Source: an uncultured bacterium
GTDB lineage: Bacteria; Bacteroidota; Rhodothermia; Rhodothermales; Rubricoccaceae
Length of the DNA: 64,000 nt
Assembly (NCBI GenBank): GCA_947493945.1
Contig: CANLSR010000003.1
Span: 186,001-250,000 of the forward strand
Reading direction: 5' to 3'
Shown: one piece after another, positions 18,808 through 29,770 of the stretch
Layout of the letters: every line of letters starts with the position of its first letter
Numbering within the stretch: position 1 is the stretch's first letter
Translations under genes and position numbers: made by a program
The notes under the pieces: model-generated
The model's input: only the letters and a program-made list of their open reading frames with translations
What the model was told of the DNA's origin: nothing
Database searches by the model: none

Positions 18808-19380
18808 ATGACCACCCACCTCGCGCCCGACACCGTCTCCCGCCAGTCCGACTGGGACCAGGCCATCTCGTTCGAGGGCTTCCTCGACGTCGCCGAGCAG
18901 AACTGCGACCTGTGGACCAACGCCTACCGCCGCGCCACGGTGCCGGCGGACCTAGTGGAGCGCGCCGAGGCCTCCCCCGGCACCTGGCAGCTCCTGGTGC
19001 TGAGCGCCGACTGGTGCGGCGACGCGTCCAACTCCATCCCGCCGCTGGCGGCCTTCGCCCGCGAGGCGAGCAACGTGGACCTCCGAGTGCTGGACCGCGA
19101 CGAGCACCTGGAGCTGATGGACGAGCACCTGACGAACGGCCGCGCCCGCTCTATCCCGGTCGTGATCGTGCTCGACGGCCGCGGCGTCGAGCGCGGCTGG
19201 TGGGGGCCGCGCCCGGCCGACCTCCAGGCGTGGTTCGAGGGCGCCGAGGCCCAGGCGATGGAGAAGGACGCCCGCTACCGCGAGCTCCGCAAGTGGTACG
19301 CCCGCGACAAGGGCCGCGCGACCGTCGCCGAGGTGCTCGCGATCATCGAGCAGGCCGGCGGCGCCGACGCCGTCGCCTAG
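18808..19380 (+). CDS. Thioredoxin-fold protein with WCGD motif
   Basis: A 190-residue cytoplasmic protein without a signal peptide. The core QLLVLSADWCGDASNSIPPLAAFA has the thioredoxin-like strand and helix but reads WCGD, with no second Cys, so it cannot do classical CxxC dithiol chemistry. A cis-Pro region follows (RSIPVVIVLDGRG). This matches the thioredoxin_9-type family of Bacteroidota and Bacillota. Possible roles are monothiol redox chemistry or bacillithiol/glutathione-type reactions; function unknown. A second thioredoxin-fold gene lies 38 bp downstream. Confidence 0.78.
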   Translation: MTTHLAPDTVSRQSDWDQAISFEGFLDVAEQNCDLWTNAYRRATVPADLVERAEASPGTWQLLVLSADWCGDASNSIPPLAAFAREASNVDLRVLDRDEHLELMDEHLTNGRARSIPVVIVLDGRGVERGWWGPRPADLQAWFEGAEAQAMEKDARYRELRKWYARDKGRATVAEVLAIIEQAGGADAVA

Positions 19381-19418
19381 CGCCGGCCCCCTCGACGCCC
19401 GCCCCCTGCCCTCCGCCG

Positions 19419-19955
19419 ATGCCGCTCGACCCGCCCCTCACCGCCTCCGACCACCTCGCCGGCCACGACGACGCGACGGTGACCTTGGTCCAGTACGGCG
19501 ACTTCGAGTGCCCCTACTCCAAGGACGTGCACGACCTGGTGCGTGACCTGCGCCAGAACCACCCCGACGGCATCCGGTTCGCCTTCCGCCACTTCCCGTT
19601 GCGGCCCCATCCCAACGCGCTCGCGGCCGCGATGGCCGCCGAGGAAGCGGCCCGCCAGGGCGGGTTCTGGCTGATGCACGACCGGATGTTCGCCCACCAG
19701 CTCCGCCTGCGCCCCGACCAACTGGCGGAGCACGCCGAGGCGGTCGGGCTGGATGGCAAGGCGGTGCGCGCAGCCATCGCCAGCGGCCAGGACGAGGATA
19801 AGGTGCTCGGCCAAAAGCGCGCCGCGATCCGCGCCGGCGTCCGCACGACGCTGGGGCTGTGGATCGACGGCGAGTGGTTCGAGGAGGACGCGCTGGAGCA
19901 GGCGGTCATCGACCGCGTGGTCTACCGCCTGCGCGACGCCGAGGCCGGCGGCTAG
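19419..19955 (+). CDS. DsbA-like thioredoxin-fold protein with CPYS motif
   Basis: A 178-residue DsbA-family protein. The motif is VQYGDFECPYSKDVHDLV: the usual CPYC has become CPYS, keeping the nucleophilic Cys but losing the resolving one. The helical insertion (ALAAAMAAEEAARQGGFWLMHDRMF) and the cis-Pro-like strand with TLGLWIDGEWF follow the DsbA layout. No signal peptide is seen, so it is probably cytoplasmic, like the NhaA-associated and FrnE-like members. It lies just after another single-Cys thioredoxin-like gene. A 28-bp perfect palindrome begins at the last base of its stop codon. Confidence 0.85.
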   Translation: MPLDPPLTASDHLAGHDDATVTLVQYGDFECPYSKDVHDLVRDLRQNHPDGIRFAFRHFPLRPHPNALAAAMAAEEAARQGGFWLMHDRMFAHQLRLRPDQLAEHAEAVGLDGKAVRAAIASGQDEDKVLGQKRAAIRAGVRTTLGLWIDGEWFEEDALEQAVIDRVVYRLRDAEAGG

Positions 19956-19982
19956 CTGGCGGCGCCCGCGGGCGCCGCCAGC
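19955..19982. repeat. 28-bp perfect palindrome containing GCTGGCGG arms
   Basis: Begins GCTGGCGGCGCC and is its own exact reverse complement over 28 bp. It starts at the third base of the DsbA-like stop codon and lies between convergent genes, 10 bp from the end of the transaldolase gene. It is the longest perfect copy of the window-wide repeat. Confidence 0.85.
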
Positions 19983-19992
19983 GGGCCCAGGC

Positions 19993-20676
19993 CTACGCCT
20001 CGCGGTGGACGGCGCCGTTGGGCGACTCCGCGCCCTGGAGCTCCTTCCAGTCCGACAAGAACTTCTCCAGGCCGGCGTCGGTGAGCGGGTGCTTAATCAG
20101 CTTCTTGATCACGTCCAGCGGCATCGTCGCCACGTCGGCGCCCAGCTCGGCCGCCTCCACCACGTGCATCGGGTGGCGGATGGACGCCGCCAGCACCTCG
20201 GTCTCGTAGCCGTAGGTGTCGTAGATCTCGACGATCTGGCGGATCAGCTCCATGCCGTTGGACGAGATGTCGTCCAGGCGGCCGATGAACGGGCTGATGT
20301 AGGTCGCGCCGGCCTTGGCGGCCACCAGCGCCTGGGTCGGGCTAAAGCACAGCGTGCAGTTGGTGTCGATCCCCTCCTCGGCGAACGTCTTGATGGCCTT
20401 GATCCCGTCTAGGATCAGCGGCACCTTGACGACCACGTTGTCGGCGATGTCGGCCACCTCGCGGCCCTCGGACAGGATCCCCTCGTAGTCGGTCGCCGTG
20501 ACCTCGGCCGAGACCGGCCCGGGCGTGATGTCGCAGATCTTGGCGATGTGGCCGTGGAAGTCCTTCACGCCGACCTTCTTCATCAGCGAGGGGTTGGTGG
20601 TCACGCCGTCGAGGACGCCCATGTCGTAGGCCTCTTGGATCTCGTCGAGGACGGCGGTGTCGATAAAGAACTTCAT
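19993..20676 (-). CDS. Transaldolase / fructose-6-phosphate aldolase family
   Basis: A 227-residue small transaldolase (subfamily 3B) or fructose-6-phosphate aldolase-like TIM barrel. Motifs: [13 protein letters not shown] at the N-terminus, [18 protein letters not shown] with the Schiff-base Lys, and [31 protein letters not shown]. The ORF track extends upstream, but the ATG at 20676 matches the invariant family start. It probably acts in the non-oxidative pentose phosphate pathway; assays would be required to separate transaldolase from aldolase. Convergent with the DsbA-like gene and divergent from the GlmU-like gene. Confidence 0.93.
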   Translation of the reverse strand: MKFFIDTAVLDEIQEAYDMGVLDGVTTNPSLMKKVGVKDFHGHIAKICDITPGPVSAEVTATDYEGILSEGREVADIADNVVVKVPLILDGIKAIKTFAEEGIDTNCTLCFSPTQALVAAKAGATYISPFIGRLDDISSNGMELIRQIVEIYDTYGYETEVLAASIRHPMHVVEAAELGADVATMPLDVIKKLIKHPLTDAGLEKFLSDWKELQGAESPNGAVHREA

Positions 20677-20830
20677 GGCGGGTAGGTTCAGGAGAGGGTC
20701 CAGAGTGAACGAGGCCGGCGTGGGGAGGTTCGGGCGAACGGCAAACGGGCCGTGCGCGTTGGGGACCGGCGCCGCCAGCGGGTCGTGAGGTCCGAGATGG
20801 GCCGGCGTGCCGAACCCCGAACCCCGAACC

Positions 20831-22057
20831 ATGACGCTCTGCCCCTTCGAGGACGCCCACGTCGGGCACCTGGCCCCGCTCGCGCTCACGCGCGCCGCCT
20901 ACGACCTTCGCGTCGGCGCCTGGACGCTGGCCGAGCGCGCCGCCCACACCTTCGCGCCCGACCGGCTGGCGCTCCACACGCGAGCGGCGCTGGCGGGCGT
21001 GGCGGCCCAGGAGCACCCCGAGGCTGGACCGGTCGAGGGCGGGACGCTGTTCGTCAACGGCCGATGGCTCGTGCGGCCGGGCGAGGTCACAGCCGCCGTC
21101 GACGCGGCCCGCCAGCGTGCCGAGGCGCGCGCGTTTGTGCAAGGCGACACGCTGCTCGCGCTCTGGCACCCCAGCCCGCCGCCGGAGTGGATGGCGGCGG
21201 AGGCGTTTGGAGTGGAGCAGGCGGAGGGCGTGCCGACCGAGACCGTCGAGGGCGAGACGCTGATGGCCCACCTCTGGGACCTGGTCGCGGATCTGGGGCC
21301 GCGCATCACCGGCGACCTGGAATCGATGAGCGGGCTGGGGGAACACGCTGGGACGGTCGAGGACGGCGCCGTGCTGGCGGAGCCGGGGCAGATCCACGTC
21401 GCGCCGGGCGCCGTCGTGCGGGCCGGCGCGGTGGTGAGCGCCGCCAGCGGGCCGGTCTGGATCGCGGAGGGCGCCGAGGTGGGCGAGAACGCGGTCGTCA
21501 AGGGGCCGGTGTGGCTGGGACCGGGCGCCGCCGTCAAGCCGGCCGGGCGCGTGGACGAGAGCGCGATCGGCGAGCGGTCCAAGGTGGGCGGCGAGGTGCA
21601 CGGCAGCGTCGTCCACTCGTTCTCGTCCAAGGGCCATGACGGCTACCTCGGCAACAGCTACCTGGGCCGCTGGTGCAACCTGGGCGCCGACACCAACACG
21701 TCGAACCTCAAAAACGACTACGGCGAGGTGACGGTCTGGGACGCCGTCGCCCAGGACTTCCTGCCGTCGGGCCGCCAGTTTGCCGGCCTGTTCATGGGCG
21801 ACCACTCCAAGTGCTCCATCAACACCATGTTCAACACCGGGACCGTGGTGGGCGTGTTCTGCAACCTGTTCGGCTCCGGCTTCCCGCCGCGCCACGTCCC
21901 CAGCTTCGCGTGGGGCGGCGCCGACGGGCTCGCGCCCTACCGCACCGACAAGGCGTTCCGCGTGGCCCAGGCCGTGATGGCGCGGCGCGACCGCGCCCTC
22001 TCCGACGCCGAGCGCCAGCGGCTCGCGGAGATCGCCCGCGAGCACGGGCCGGAGTAG
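20831..22057 (+). CDS. GlmU-like sugar nucleotidyltransferase / left-handed beta-helix protein
   Basis: A 408-residue protein of the putative sugar-nucleotidyltransferase type common in Bacteroidota. The N-terminus ([26 protein letters not shown]) is a divergent nucleotidyltransferase domain without the classical LxxGxGTRM loop. From about residue 180 hexad repeats form a left-handed beta-helix ([54 protein letters not shown]). Probably acts in activated-sugar supply for envelope polysaccharide, consistent with the WcaJ-like transferase 930 bp downstream, but the substrate is unknown. The ATG at 20831 is preferred over an 8-residue-longer ORF. Confidence 0.8.
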   Translation: MTLCPFEDAHVGHLAPLALTRAAYDLRVGAWTLAERAAHTFAPDRLALHTRAALAGVAAQEHPEAGPVEGGTLFVNGRWLVRPGEVTAAVDAARQRAEARAFVQGDTLLALWHPSPPPEWMAAEAFGVEQAEGVPTETVEGETLMAHLWDLVADLGPRITGDLESMSGLGEHAGTVEDGAVLAEPGQIHVAPGAVVRAGAVVSAASGPVWIAEGAEVGENAVVKGPVWLGPGAAVKPAGRVDESAIGERSKVGGEVHGSVVHSFSSKGHDGYLGNSYLGRWCNLGADTNTSNLKNDYGEVTVWDAVAQDFLPSGRQFAGLFMGDHSKCSINTMFNTGTVVGVFCNLFGSGFPPRHVPSFAWGGADGLAPYRTDKAFRVAQAVMARRDRALSDAERQRLAEIAREHGPE

Positions 22058-22103
22058 AGACGCTGGCGGCCTCCGCTTCTTTTCCACCACACCTATTCCG
22101 GCT

Positions 22104-22796
22104 ATGCCCGATCCTACCGACCGCACCGCCCTGCTCCTCGGCGCCTCCGGGCTCGTCGGCGGCCACGTGCTGCGCCAGCTCGCCGACGACCCGCGCTGGG
22201 GCCGCGTCGTCACCCTGGGCCGCCGCCCGCTGCCGACGGCGTCCGAGAAGCACGAGGACCACGTCGTCGACTTTGACCGGCTGGACGACCAGGCGGCGCT
22301 GTTCGCGTGTGACGACCTGTTCTGCTGCCTCGGCACCACCCGCAAGGCGGCCGGCTCGGACGCCGCGTTCCAGCGCGTCGACCTGGAGATCCCCGTCCAG
22401 GCCGCCCGGCTGGCGGAGGCGGCCGGCGCCGGCCAGGCGCTGATCGTGTCGGCGTGGGGCGCCGACCCGGACTCGCGGCTCCTCTACTCGCGCACCAAGG
22501 GCGAGGTCGAGGAGGCGGTCAAAGCCGTCGGGTTCGAGGCCGTCCAGATTTTGCGCCCGTCGCTGCTGGCCGGCGACCGCGACGAGGTCCGGTGGGGCGA
22601 GCGGATCGGGCTGGCGGTCGGGTCGCTGGTGGCGCCGCTGCTCCGGGGACCGCTGTCGCCGCTGCGCCCCGTCGAGGCCGAGCGCGTGGCCCGGGCCATG
22701 GTCGAGGTCGCCGCCGTGCGGCCCGCCGGCCCCCACGTCTACGGCCCCGACGCCCTCCGCCGGTGGTCCGCCCCGGGAGGCCCGCCGGCCGGGTAA
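22104..22796 (+). CDS. NAD(P)-binding oxidoreductase, HTATIP2/TIP30-like
   Basis: A 230-residue atypical short-chain dehydrogenase. The nucleotide-binding loop is LLLGASGLVGGHVLRQL at residues 11-27, followed by LFCCLGTTRKAAGSDAAFQRVD, the strand ALIVSAWGAD, and the YSRTKGEVE active-site-like Tyr-x3-Lys. This sequence of motifs is typical of the bacterial homologues of human TIP30, whose reaction is unknown. It is 47 bp behind the GlmU-like gene and may be co-transcribed. Confidence 0.85.
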   Translation: MPDPTDRTALLLGASGLVGGHVLRQLADDPRWGRVVTLGRRPLPTASEKHEDHVVDFDRLDDQAALFACDDLFCCLGTTRKAAGSDAAFQRVDLEIPVQAARLAEAAGAGQALIVSAWGADPDSRLLYSRTKGEVEEAVKAVGFEAVQILRPSLLAGDRDEVRWGERIGLAVGSLVAPLLRGPLSPLRPVEAERVARAMVEVAAVRPAGPHVYGPDALRRWSAPGGPPAG

Positions 22797-22912
22797 CGAC
22801 GGCCGCCGGCCGGCCTCCGCCAGCGGGGCGAGGGCGCGTGGCCCGGGGTGCCGCCGGGGAGCGGGCGGTCCCGTCCCGGCGTTTCCCCCTCCGGCGAACC
22901 GGGCGGGTCGTG

Positions 22913-22920
22913 TACCTTGC
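22913..22920 (+). promoter_or_regulatory. Putative -7 element for the sugar-transferase gene
   Basis: TACCTTGC, 65 bp upstream of the WcaJ-like ATG. It matches the TAnCTTGG pattern found before several other genes. Confidence 0.45.
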
Positions 22921-22985
22921 GCGTCCACCCGCCCCCCGCCTCTGAGCGCTTGAAACGCTAGTCCGCCCCGGTCCTGGCCGGCCCG

Positions 22986-24410
22986 ATGCTCCGCGAACGC
23001 AGCCTCCTCCTCCAGCGCCTCCTGTTCGGCGTCGACCTCGCGCTGGTGGCGCTGGCGTGGGTGCTCGCGTGGGCCGTCCGGTTCGAGGTGCTGACGCCGC
23101 CCGAGTGGGTCCCGCTGGCGCGCTACCTCGGGTTCTTGCCCTTCGTGCTGGCGGTGTGGGGCGGCGTGCTGCTGGTGTCGGGGCTGTACCAGACCCGCCG
23201 GGCCCAGCGGCTGACGCTGGTGGTGTGGTCCGTGGCCCGGGCGGTGGGCCTGGGGCTGGTGGTGTCGCTGGGCGCGCTGTTCTTCTACCGCGCGTTCTCG
23301 TTCTCGCGCTTGCACGTGGTGCTGTTCGCCGGCATCGCGTCGGCGCTGCTCGTGGGGCTGCGCGTCGGCGTGTTCGCGGTGCTGCGGCGGGGCCGTCAGC
23401 AGGGCCGCAACGTCCGGCGCGTGCTCATCGTGGGCGCCGGCAAGGCGGGGCAGCGGCTGGCGCGGGCGTTCCGGCACTACCCCTGGATGGGGTTCGAGGT
23501 CATAGGCTTCTTGGACGACCGCGCCGAGGTGGCTGCCGAGCCGGACGCGCTCTACCCGGAGCCGCCGGACCCGCCCCGCCTTCTGGGCACCATCGACGAC
23601 GTGGGCGCCGTGCTGGACCGCCACGGCGAGGCCGTGGACATGGTCTACGCCGCGCTGCCGCTCTCGGCGGCCGACAAGATCCAGGCGGTCGCGGAGGCCT
23701 GCACGCGCCACACGGCCCACCTGTGCCTGGTGCCCGACCTGTTCGGGCTCGACCTCCTGCTCAACAGCCGCGTCTCGGACGTCGACGGCCTGCCGGTGAT
23801 CCACCTCATCGACGAGGCGCCGTTCGACGCGCGCCACCTGGTCAAACGGGCGGCCGACGTGGTGTTCTCGGCCGCCGCGCTGGTCGTGCTCGCGCCGCTG
23901 CTGGCGGCCATCGCGGGCGCGGTCAAGCTCTCGTCGCCCGGGCCGGTGCTGTACCGCCAGCGGCGGATGGGGCTCAACGGCCAGACGTTCGACATCCTCA
24001 AGTTCCGGTCGATGCCCACCGACGCCGAGGCCGCCAGCGGGCCGGTGTGGTCGACGCACGGCGAGAGCCGGGCCACGACGGCCGGCGCGTTCCTGCGGCG
24101 GACGAGCCTGGACGAGCTGCCCCAGTTCTGGAACGTGCTCCGCGGCGACATGTCGGTCGTCGGCCCGCGGCCCGAGCGGCCGGCGCTGATCGAGCGGTTC
24201 CGCGACCAGGTCCCGGGCTACATGCTCCGCCACAAGACCAAGGCCGGCATCACCGGCTGGGCGCAGGTCCACGGCTGGCGCGGCGACACGAGCCTGGCCA
24301 AGCGGATCGAGTACGACCTGTGGTACGTCCAGAACTGGTCGCTGGGCCTCGACGCCAAGATCGTTCTCATGACCGTCTGGCGCGGGTTCGTCCACCCCAA
24401 CGCCCACTGA
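22986..24410 (+). CDS. Undecaprenyl-phosphate sugar phosphotransferase (WcaJ-like)
   Basis: A 474-residue polyprenyl glycosylphosphotransferase that starts exopolysaccharide or O-antigen assembly by moving a sugar-1-phosphate onto undecaprenyl phosphate at the inner membrane. Four N-terminal membrane segments (about residues 12-130) precede a CoA-binding-like Rossmann region (VRRVLIVGAGKAGQRLARAF). A further membrane segment near residue 300 precedes the catalytic domain with YRQRRMGLNGQTFDILKFRSM, RTSLDELPQFWNVLRGDMSVVGPRPERP and KAGITGWAQVHGWRG. Length matches family. Stands alone; no glycosyltransferase cluster follows. Confidence 0.93.
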   Translation: MLRERSLLLQRLLFGVDLALVALAWVLAWAVRFEVLTPPEWVPLARYLGFLPFVLAVWGGVLLVSGLYQTRRAQRLTLVVWSVARAVGLGLVVSLGALFFYRAFSFSRLHVVLFAGIASALLVGLRVGVFAVLRRGRQQGRNVRRVLIVGAGKAGQRLARAFRHYPWMGFEVIGFLDDRAEVAAEPDALYPEPPDPPRLLGTIDDVGAVLDRHGEAVDMVYAALPLSAADKIQAVAEACTRHTAHLCLVPDLFGLDLLLNSRVSDVDGLPVIHLIDEAPFDARHLVKRAADVVFSAAALVVLAPLLAAIAGAVKLSSPGPVLYRQRRMGLNGQTFDILKFRSMPTDAEAASGPVWSTHGESRATTAGAFLRRTSLDELPQFWNVLRGDMSVVGPRPERPALIERFRDQVPGYMLRHKTKAGITGWAQVHGWRGDTSLAKRIEYDLWYVQNWSLGLDAKIVLMTVWRGFVHPNAH

Positions 24411-24445
24411 CGTCGGTCCTCACCGCGGGCGCCTCACCGCGACCG

Positions 24446-24464
24446 GCTGGCGGCGTCCGCCAGC
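24446..24464. repeat. GCTGGCGG inverted repeat (3-nt spacer)
   Basis: GCTGGCGG-CGT-CCGCCAGC, perfect 8-bp arms, 36 bp after the sugar-transferase stop. Confidence 0.75.
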
Positions 24465-24519
24465 GGGACGGGGCGGGCCGATCCGCCTGTTTTTCGCCGT
24501 GTCGCGGACGCGGGGCCCC

Positions 24520-24527
24520 TAGCTTGG
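24520..24527 (+). promoter_or_regulatory. Putative -7 element for the ABC-F gene
   Basis: TAGCTTGG, 19 bp before the ABC-F ATG, with a T-run (TTTTTC) about 25 bp further upstream where the -33 region would lie. Confidence 0.5.
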
Positions 24528-24546
24528 GCCGACTTCCCCCCGGCCC

Positions 24547-26597
<2,051 letters not shown>

Positions 26598-26598
<1 letters not shown>

Positions 26599-26954
26599 TG
26601 AGCGACCTCCCGCCCTGCCCCGCGTGCGGCTCGACGCTGGTCTACGAGTACTCGAACACCTACGTCTGCCCCGAGTGCGCCCACGAGTGGTCGGCCGACG
26701 CGCCCGAGCCGCTGGCGGACGCCGGCCGCCAGCCGGAGGCGGCGGCCGTGACCGACGCCAACGGGACGCCGCTCGCCGACGGCGACACGGTGACGGTGGT
26801 CAAGGACCTCAAGGTGCGCGGCACGTCGTCGGTGGTCAAGGTGGGCACCAAGGTCAAGAACATCCGCCTGACCGACGGCGACCACGACATCGACTGCAAG
26901 ATTCCGGGCATCGGGCCGATGGGGCTCAAGTCCGAGTTCGTCCGCAAGGCCTGA
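26598..26954 (+). CDS. yjdM: YjdM/PhnA-like zinc-ribbon protein
   Basis: A 118-residue protein. The N-terminal zinc ribbon [25 protein letters not shown] (two CxxC pairs) is followed by the C-terminal SH3-like domain ([27 protein letters not shown] ... [23 protein letters not shown]). Despite the old name PhnA it is not established as a phosphonoacetate hydrolase. The linker between the domains ([14 protein letters not shown]) is encoded by a copy of the GCTGGCGG-N7-CCGCCAGC inverted repeat. The start overlaps the ABC-F stop. Confidence 0.92.
26711..26733. repeat. GCTGGCGG-N7-CCGCCAGC repeat inside yjdM
   Basis: Perfect 8-bp arms with a 7-nt spacer, in frame in the interdomain linker. A second copy with the same spacing lies 231 bp further on, just after the stop. 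Confidence 0.75.
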
Positions 26955-26963
26955 CGCCGCCGA

Positions 26964-26984
26964 CTGGCGGAGGCCGTCCGCCAG
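26964..26984. repeat. CTGGCGG-N7-CCGCCAG intergenic repeat
   Basis: Perfect 7-bp arms, 7-nt spacer, between convergent yjdM and the alpha/beta hydrolase gene. Confidence 0.75.
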
Positions 26985-26995
26985 CGCGGCGCGGA

Positions 26996-27937
26996 CTAGC
27001 CGAGGTGGGACGTGACGAACTCGGCGGCACGCTGGAGCGAGGCGTCGGCCTGGGGGAGCCAGGGGCTCCACAGCTGCCACATGTGGAACGCATCGGGCTC
27101 AACGTGGAGCGAGACCTCAGCGCCGGCGGCCTGGCCGCGCTTGGCCAAAAGCTGGGCCTCGCCCAAGAGCACCTCCGTCCCGCCGACCTCGACGTGCATG
27201 GGCGGCAGCAGAGACAGGTCGTCCACCAGCGGCGAGATCGTGACGTCGTCGTCGGGCAGATCCGTGGGGCCGGTCGAGATCGAGGCGCAGCGGCGGTCGT
27301 CCTCGGCGTTGTTCATCGCGTCGGTCTCGGAGTTGGGCTCGCGCGTGTCGCTCAGGCCCGTGCGGTCAGCGTTGGGCGAGAACACGGCGGCGACCGTCGC
27401 CGGGCGGTTCTCGCGAGCCAGCTGCAGCACCGTCCCCAGCGTCAGGTGCCCGCCGGAGCTGTCGCCGACGAGCGCCAGCCGAAGCCCGCGGTCCAGCACG
27501 GCCCGGCACACGTCGAGCGCGTCGTCCAGCTGGGCCGGCCACAGCGCCTCGGGCGCCAGCCGGTATCGCGGCATGAACACCGTCTCGCCGACCGCCGCCG
27601 CGAACGTGGCCACCGGCCGCCAGTGCGTCTCGGGCGAGCCGAACACGTAGCCGCCGCCGTGGAGCCAGACCACGCGGATGTCCACGTCCGCTGCCGTCTC
27701 GGCGTTCGGTCCGGGCGGGATGGCCCAACCCTGCACCTGCCCGATGCGGGCCGGCCGGCCAACCGGAATCGGCGTCCCTAGGGCGTCGCCGCGCATCAGC
27801 CAGGCGTAGGCGTGGCGCATGTCGGCGGGCGAGCCGTCGATAGGAACCGACGCGATCCGCTCGGCGACCGTGTCGAACGAGACCAGCCGGTCGAACGGGC
27901 CGCGGGGGTCGTGGGCGGGATGGTCGGACGGGTTCAT
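26996..27937 (-). CDS. Alpha/beta hydrolase, hormone-sensitive-lipase-like esterase
   Basis: A 313-residue esterase. VVWLHGGGYVFGSPETHW carries the HGGG oxyanion motif, LVGDSSGGHLTLGTVLQLA the GDSxGG nucleophile Ser, and DAFHMWQLW the catalytic His; the acid is probably the Asp/Glu in MHVEVGGTEVLL. These features define the HSL/family IV esterases that cut short-chain esters; the natural substrate is unknown. The start at 27937 (MNPSDHPAH) is chosen because the longer ORF's leader is unconserved. Confidence 0.88.
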   Translation of the reverse strand: MNPSDHPAHDPRGPFDRLVSFDTVAERIASVPIDGSPADMRHAYAWLMRGDALGTPIPVGRPARIGQVQGWAIPPGPNAETAADVDIRVVWLHGGGYVFGSPETHWRPVATFAAAVGETVFMPRYRLAPEALWPAQLDDALDVCRAVLDRGLRLALVGDSSGGHLTLGTVLQLARENRPATVAAVFSPNADRTGLSDTREPNSETDAMNNAEDDRRCASISTGPTDLPDDDVTISPLVDDLSLLPPMHVEVGGTEVLLGEAQLLAKRGQAAGAEVSLHVEPDAFHMWQLWSPWLPQADASLQRAAEFVTSHLG

Positions 27938-28065
27938 GGCGGCGAGGGGTGGGCGTGGGTGGACGAGCCCGGCCGGGCCGGAGTTCGTCCGCGTTCCCGA
28001 GGATTCTCCTGAACCCACCGCGCCGACAGAAAGCGCCAGCCGCTGGCGGCGCGTGCGGGCGCGAG

Positions 28066-29667
28066 CTACAAACCGGGCGACGGCTCCTCGTCGGGCGGTA
28101 GCACCGTCCAGGCCACTCCGGCGGCCACGGCCGCCAGCAGGGCCGACAGCCCGGCGGCCCACCGGAAGCCGGTCACGAACGCGGCGCCGGTCACCTCGCG
28201 GACCGTGCCGCGCTCGTCCGCCGGCACGCGGTCCAGGCTCGGCCGCGACCCCGGCTCCGCCCGGACGGCGTCGACGACGGCGAGCCCGGCGTCGGAGAGT
28301 TCAGAATCGGAGCGGCCGAGTGCGGACAGCCTTTGGTCGATCTCGGAGCCGTAGACGCCGAACGCGAGCGCGCCCAACACCGTCACCGCGAGCAGTTGGG
28401 CCACCCGGCTGGCGGCGTTGTTGACGCCCGACGCCGTGCCTGCCTGGTCGTCGTCCACGGCGTCCATCACGACCGTCGTCAGGGGCGCCACGGCGATGGC
28501 CATGCCGAGGCCGAGAGTCAGCATCGGCGCGAAGAACGTGGTCCAGTACGAGCCGCCGGTGCCGGGCAGCGCGAACAGCGCCAGCCCGACGGCCGCCAGC
28601 GCCGGCCCGACGGTCAGCATCCGCCGCGCGCCGAAGCGCTCGATGTGGCCGCCGACCCACCGACTCATCCCGCCCATCAGCAACGTGAACGGCAAGAAGG
28701 CAGCGCCGGCCTGGGTCGCGGTGTAGCCGTGGACGCCGATCAGCAGGTAGGGCAGCAGGAACGACAGCCCGCCCAGGGCGATGTAGAGAAACACCGTCAG
28801 AAGGTTGGCGCCGGAGAACGCGGCCGAGCGGAACAGACCGGGCGGCATCATCGGCTGGGCCGCGCGCCGTTCCCAGGCCACGAAGGCCGCCAGCAGCGCG
28901 GCGCCGAACGCCACACCGCCCCAGACGACCGGCGCCGTCCACCCGGCCTCGCCCTGGCGGATCAGCCCGAACACCAGCGCGCCCAACCCAGCCGCCGCCA
29001 GCGCTGCACCAGTCCAGTCGATGCCGCCCTCGGCGTTCTCGGCGCGGCTCTCGGGCACGCGCCAAACCGCGAGCGCCCAGCCAGCCACCGCCAGCGGCAC
29101 GACGGCCGCGAACACCCACCGCCAGCCGACGGTGTCGACCAGGAACCCGCCGAACAGCGGGCCGGCCGCGCTCGTCAGCGCCGCCGCACCGGCCCAGGTG
29201 CCGATGGCCTCCCCGCGCTCTTGGGGCGGGAAGAACGCCCGCAGCAGCGCCAGGCTGCCCGGCACCAGGAGCGCGGCGCCCAGGCCCTGCGCCACGCGCG
29301 CGGCGATCAGCCAGGCCACCGACGGCGCGAGCGCGCAGCCGACCGTCGCGCCGGCGACGACCGCCAGCCCCCAGGCGAACGTCCGCGTGCGGCCCAGGCG
29401 GTCGCCCAGGGCGCCGCCGACCAGGATGAACGCGGCCAGCGGCAGCAGGTAGGCGTTGAGGACCCACTGCATGGTGGCGGCCGTCGCGCCCAGGTCGGCC
29501 TGGATGGCGGGCAGCGCCACGTTGACGACCGACGAGAGCACGAACGCGGCGCTGGACCCGAGCACGGAGGCGACGAGCACGACGCGGCGCGTGCCGGCGT
29601 CGGCCTCGGTGTCGTGGGGGCCGGGGCGCGCGGCGTCGGCGTTGTAGGCGCGGCAGTCGGCGGGCAT
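28066..29667 (-). CDS. MFS drug exporter, DHA2 (EmrB/QacA) family
   Basis: A 533-residue proton-coupled exporter with 14 predicted membrane segments. The family motifs are present: LPAIQADLGATAATMQWVLNAYLLPLAAFILVGGALGDRLGRTRTF (motif A with GDRLGR) and VAQGLGAALLVPGSLALL (motif C-like). A loop near residues 430-485 (EIDQRLSALGRSDSELSD ... LDRVPADERGTVREV) is extracytoplasmic. Likely exports toxic organic compounds; substrate unknown. No adjacent regulator or membrane-fusion partner, so it probably works alone. Confidence 0.9.
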   Translation of the reverse strand: MPADCRAYNADAARPGPHDTEADAGTRRVVLVASVLGSSAAFVLSSVVNVALPAIQADLGATAATMQWVLNAYLLPLAAFILVGGALGDRLGRTRTFAWGLAVVAGATVGCALAPSVAWLIAARVAQGLGAALLVPGSLALLRAFFPPQERGEAIGTWAGAAALTSAAGPLFGGFLVDTVGWRWVFAAVVPLAVAGWALAVWRVPESRAENAEGGIDWTGAALAAAGLGALVFGLIRQGEAGWTAPVVWGGVAFGAALLAAFVAWERRAAQPMMPPGLFRSAAFSGANLLTVFLYIALGGLSFLLPYLLIGVHGYTATQAGAAFLPFTLLMGGMSRWVGGHIERFGARRMLTVGPALAAVGLALFALPGTGGSYWTTFFAPMLTLGLGMAIAVAPLTTVVMDAVDDDQAGTASGVNNAASRVAQLLAVTVLGALAFGVYGSEIDQRLSALGRSDSELSDAGLAVVDAVRAEPGSRPSLDRVPADERGTVREVTGAAFVTGFRWAAGLSALLAAVAAGVAWTVLPPDEEPSPGL

Positions 29668-29704
29668 GGCGCAGGGTACGGCGCGGCGGCGTGTCTGTGC
29701 CCCG

Positions 29705-29725
29705 CTGGCGGAGCGCCTCCGCCAG
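29705..29725. repeat. CTGGCGG-N7-CCGCCAG intergenic repeat
   Basis: Arms extend to CTGGCGGAG/CTCCGCCAG with a 3-nt loop and nearly to CCCG/CGGG outside. It lies between the DHA2 start and the end of the YCF48-like gene, both leftward. Confidence 0.7.
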
Positions 29726-29770
29726 TCGGGCGGGACCGGACGGGGCAGCCGCCGACGTGGCCCCTGCGGT

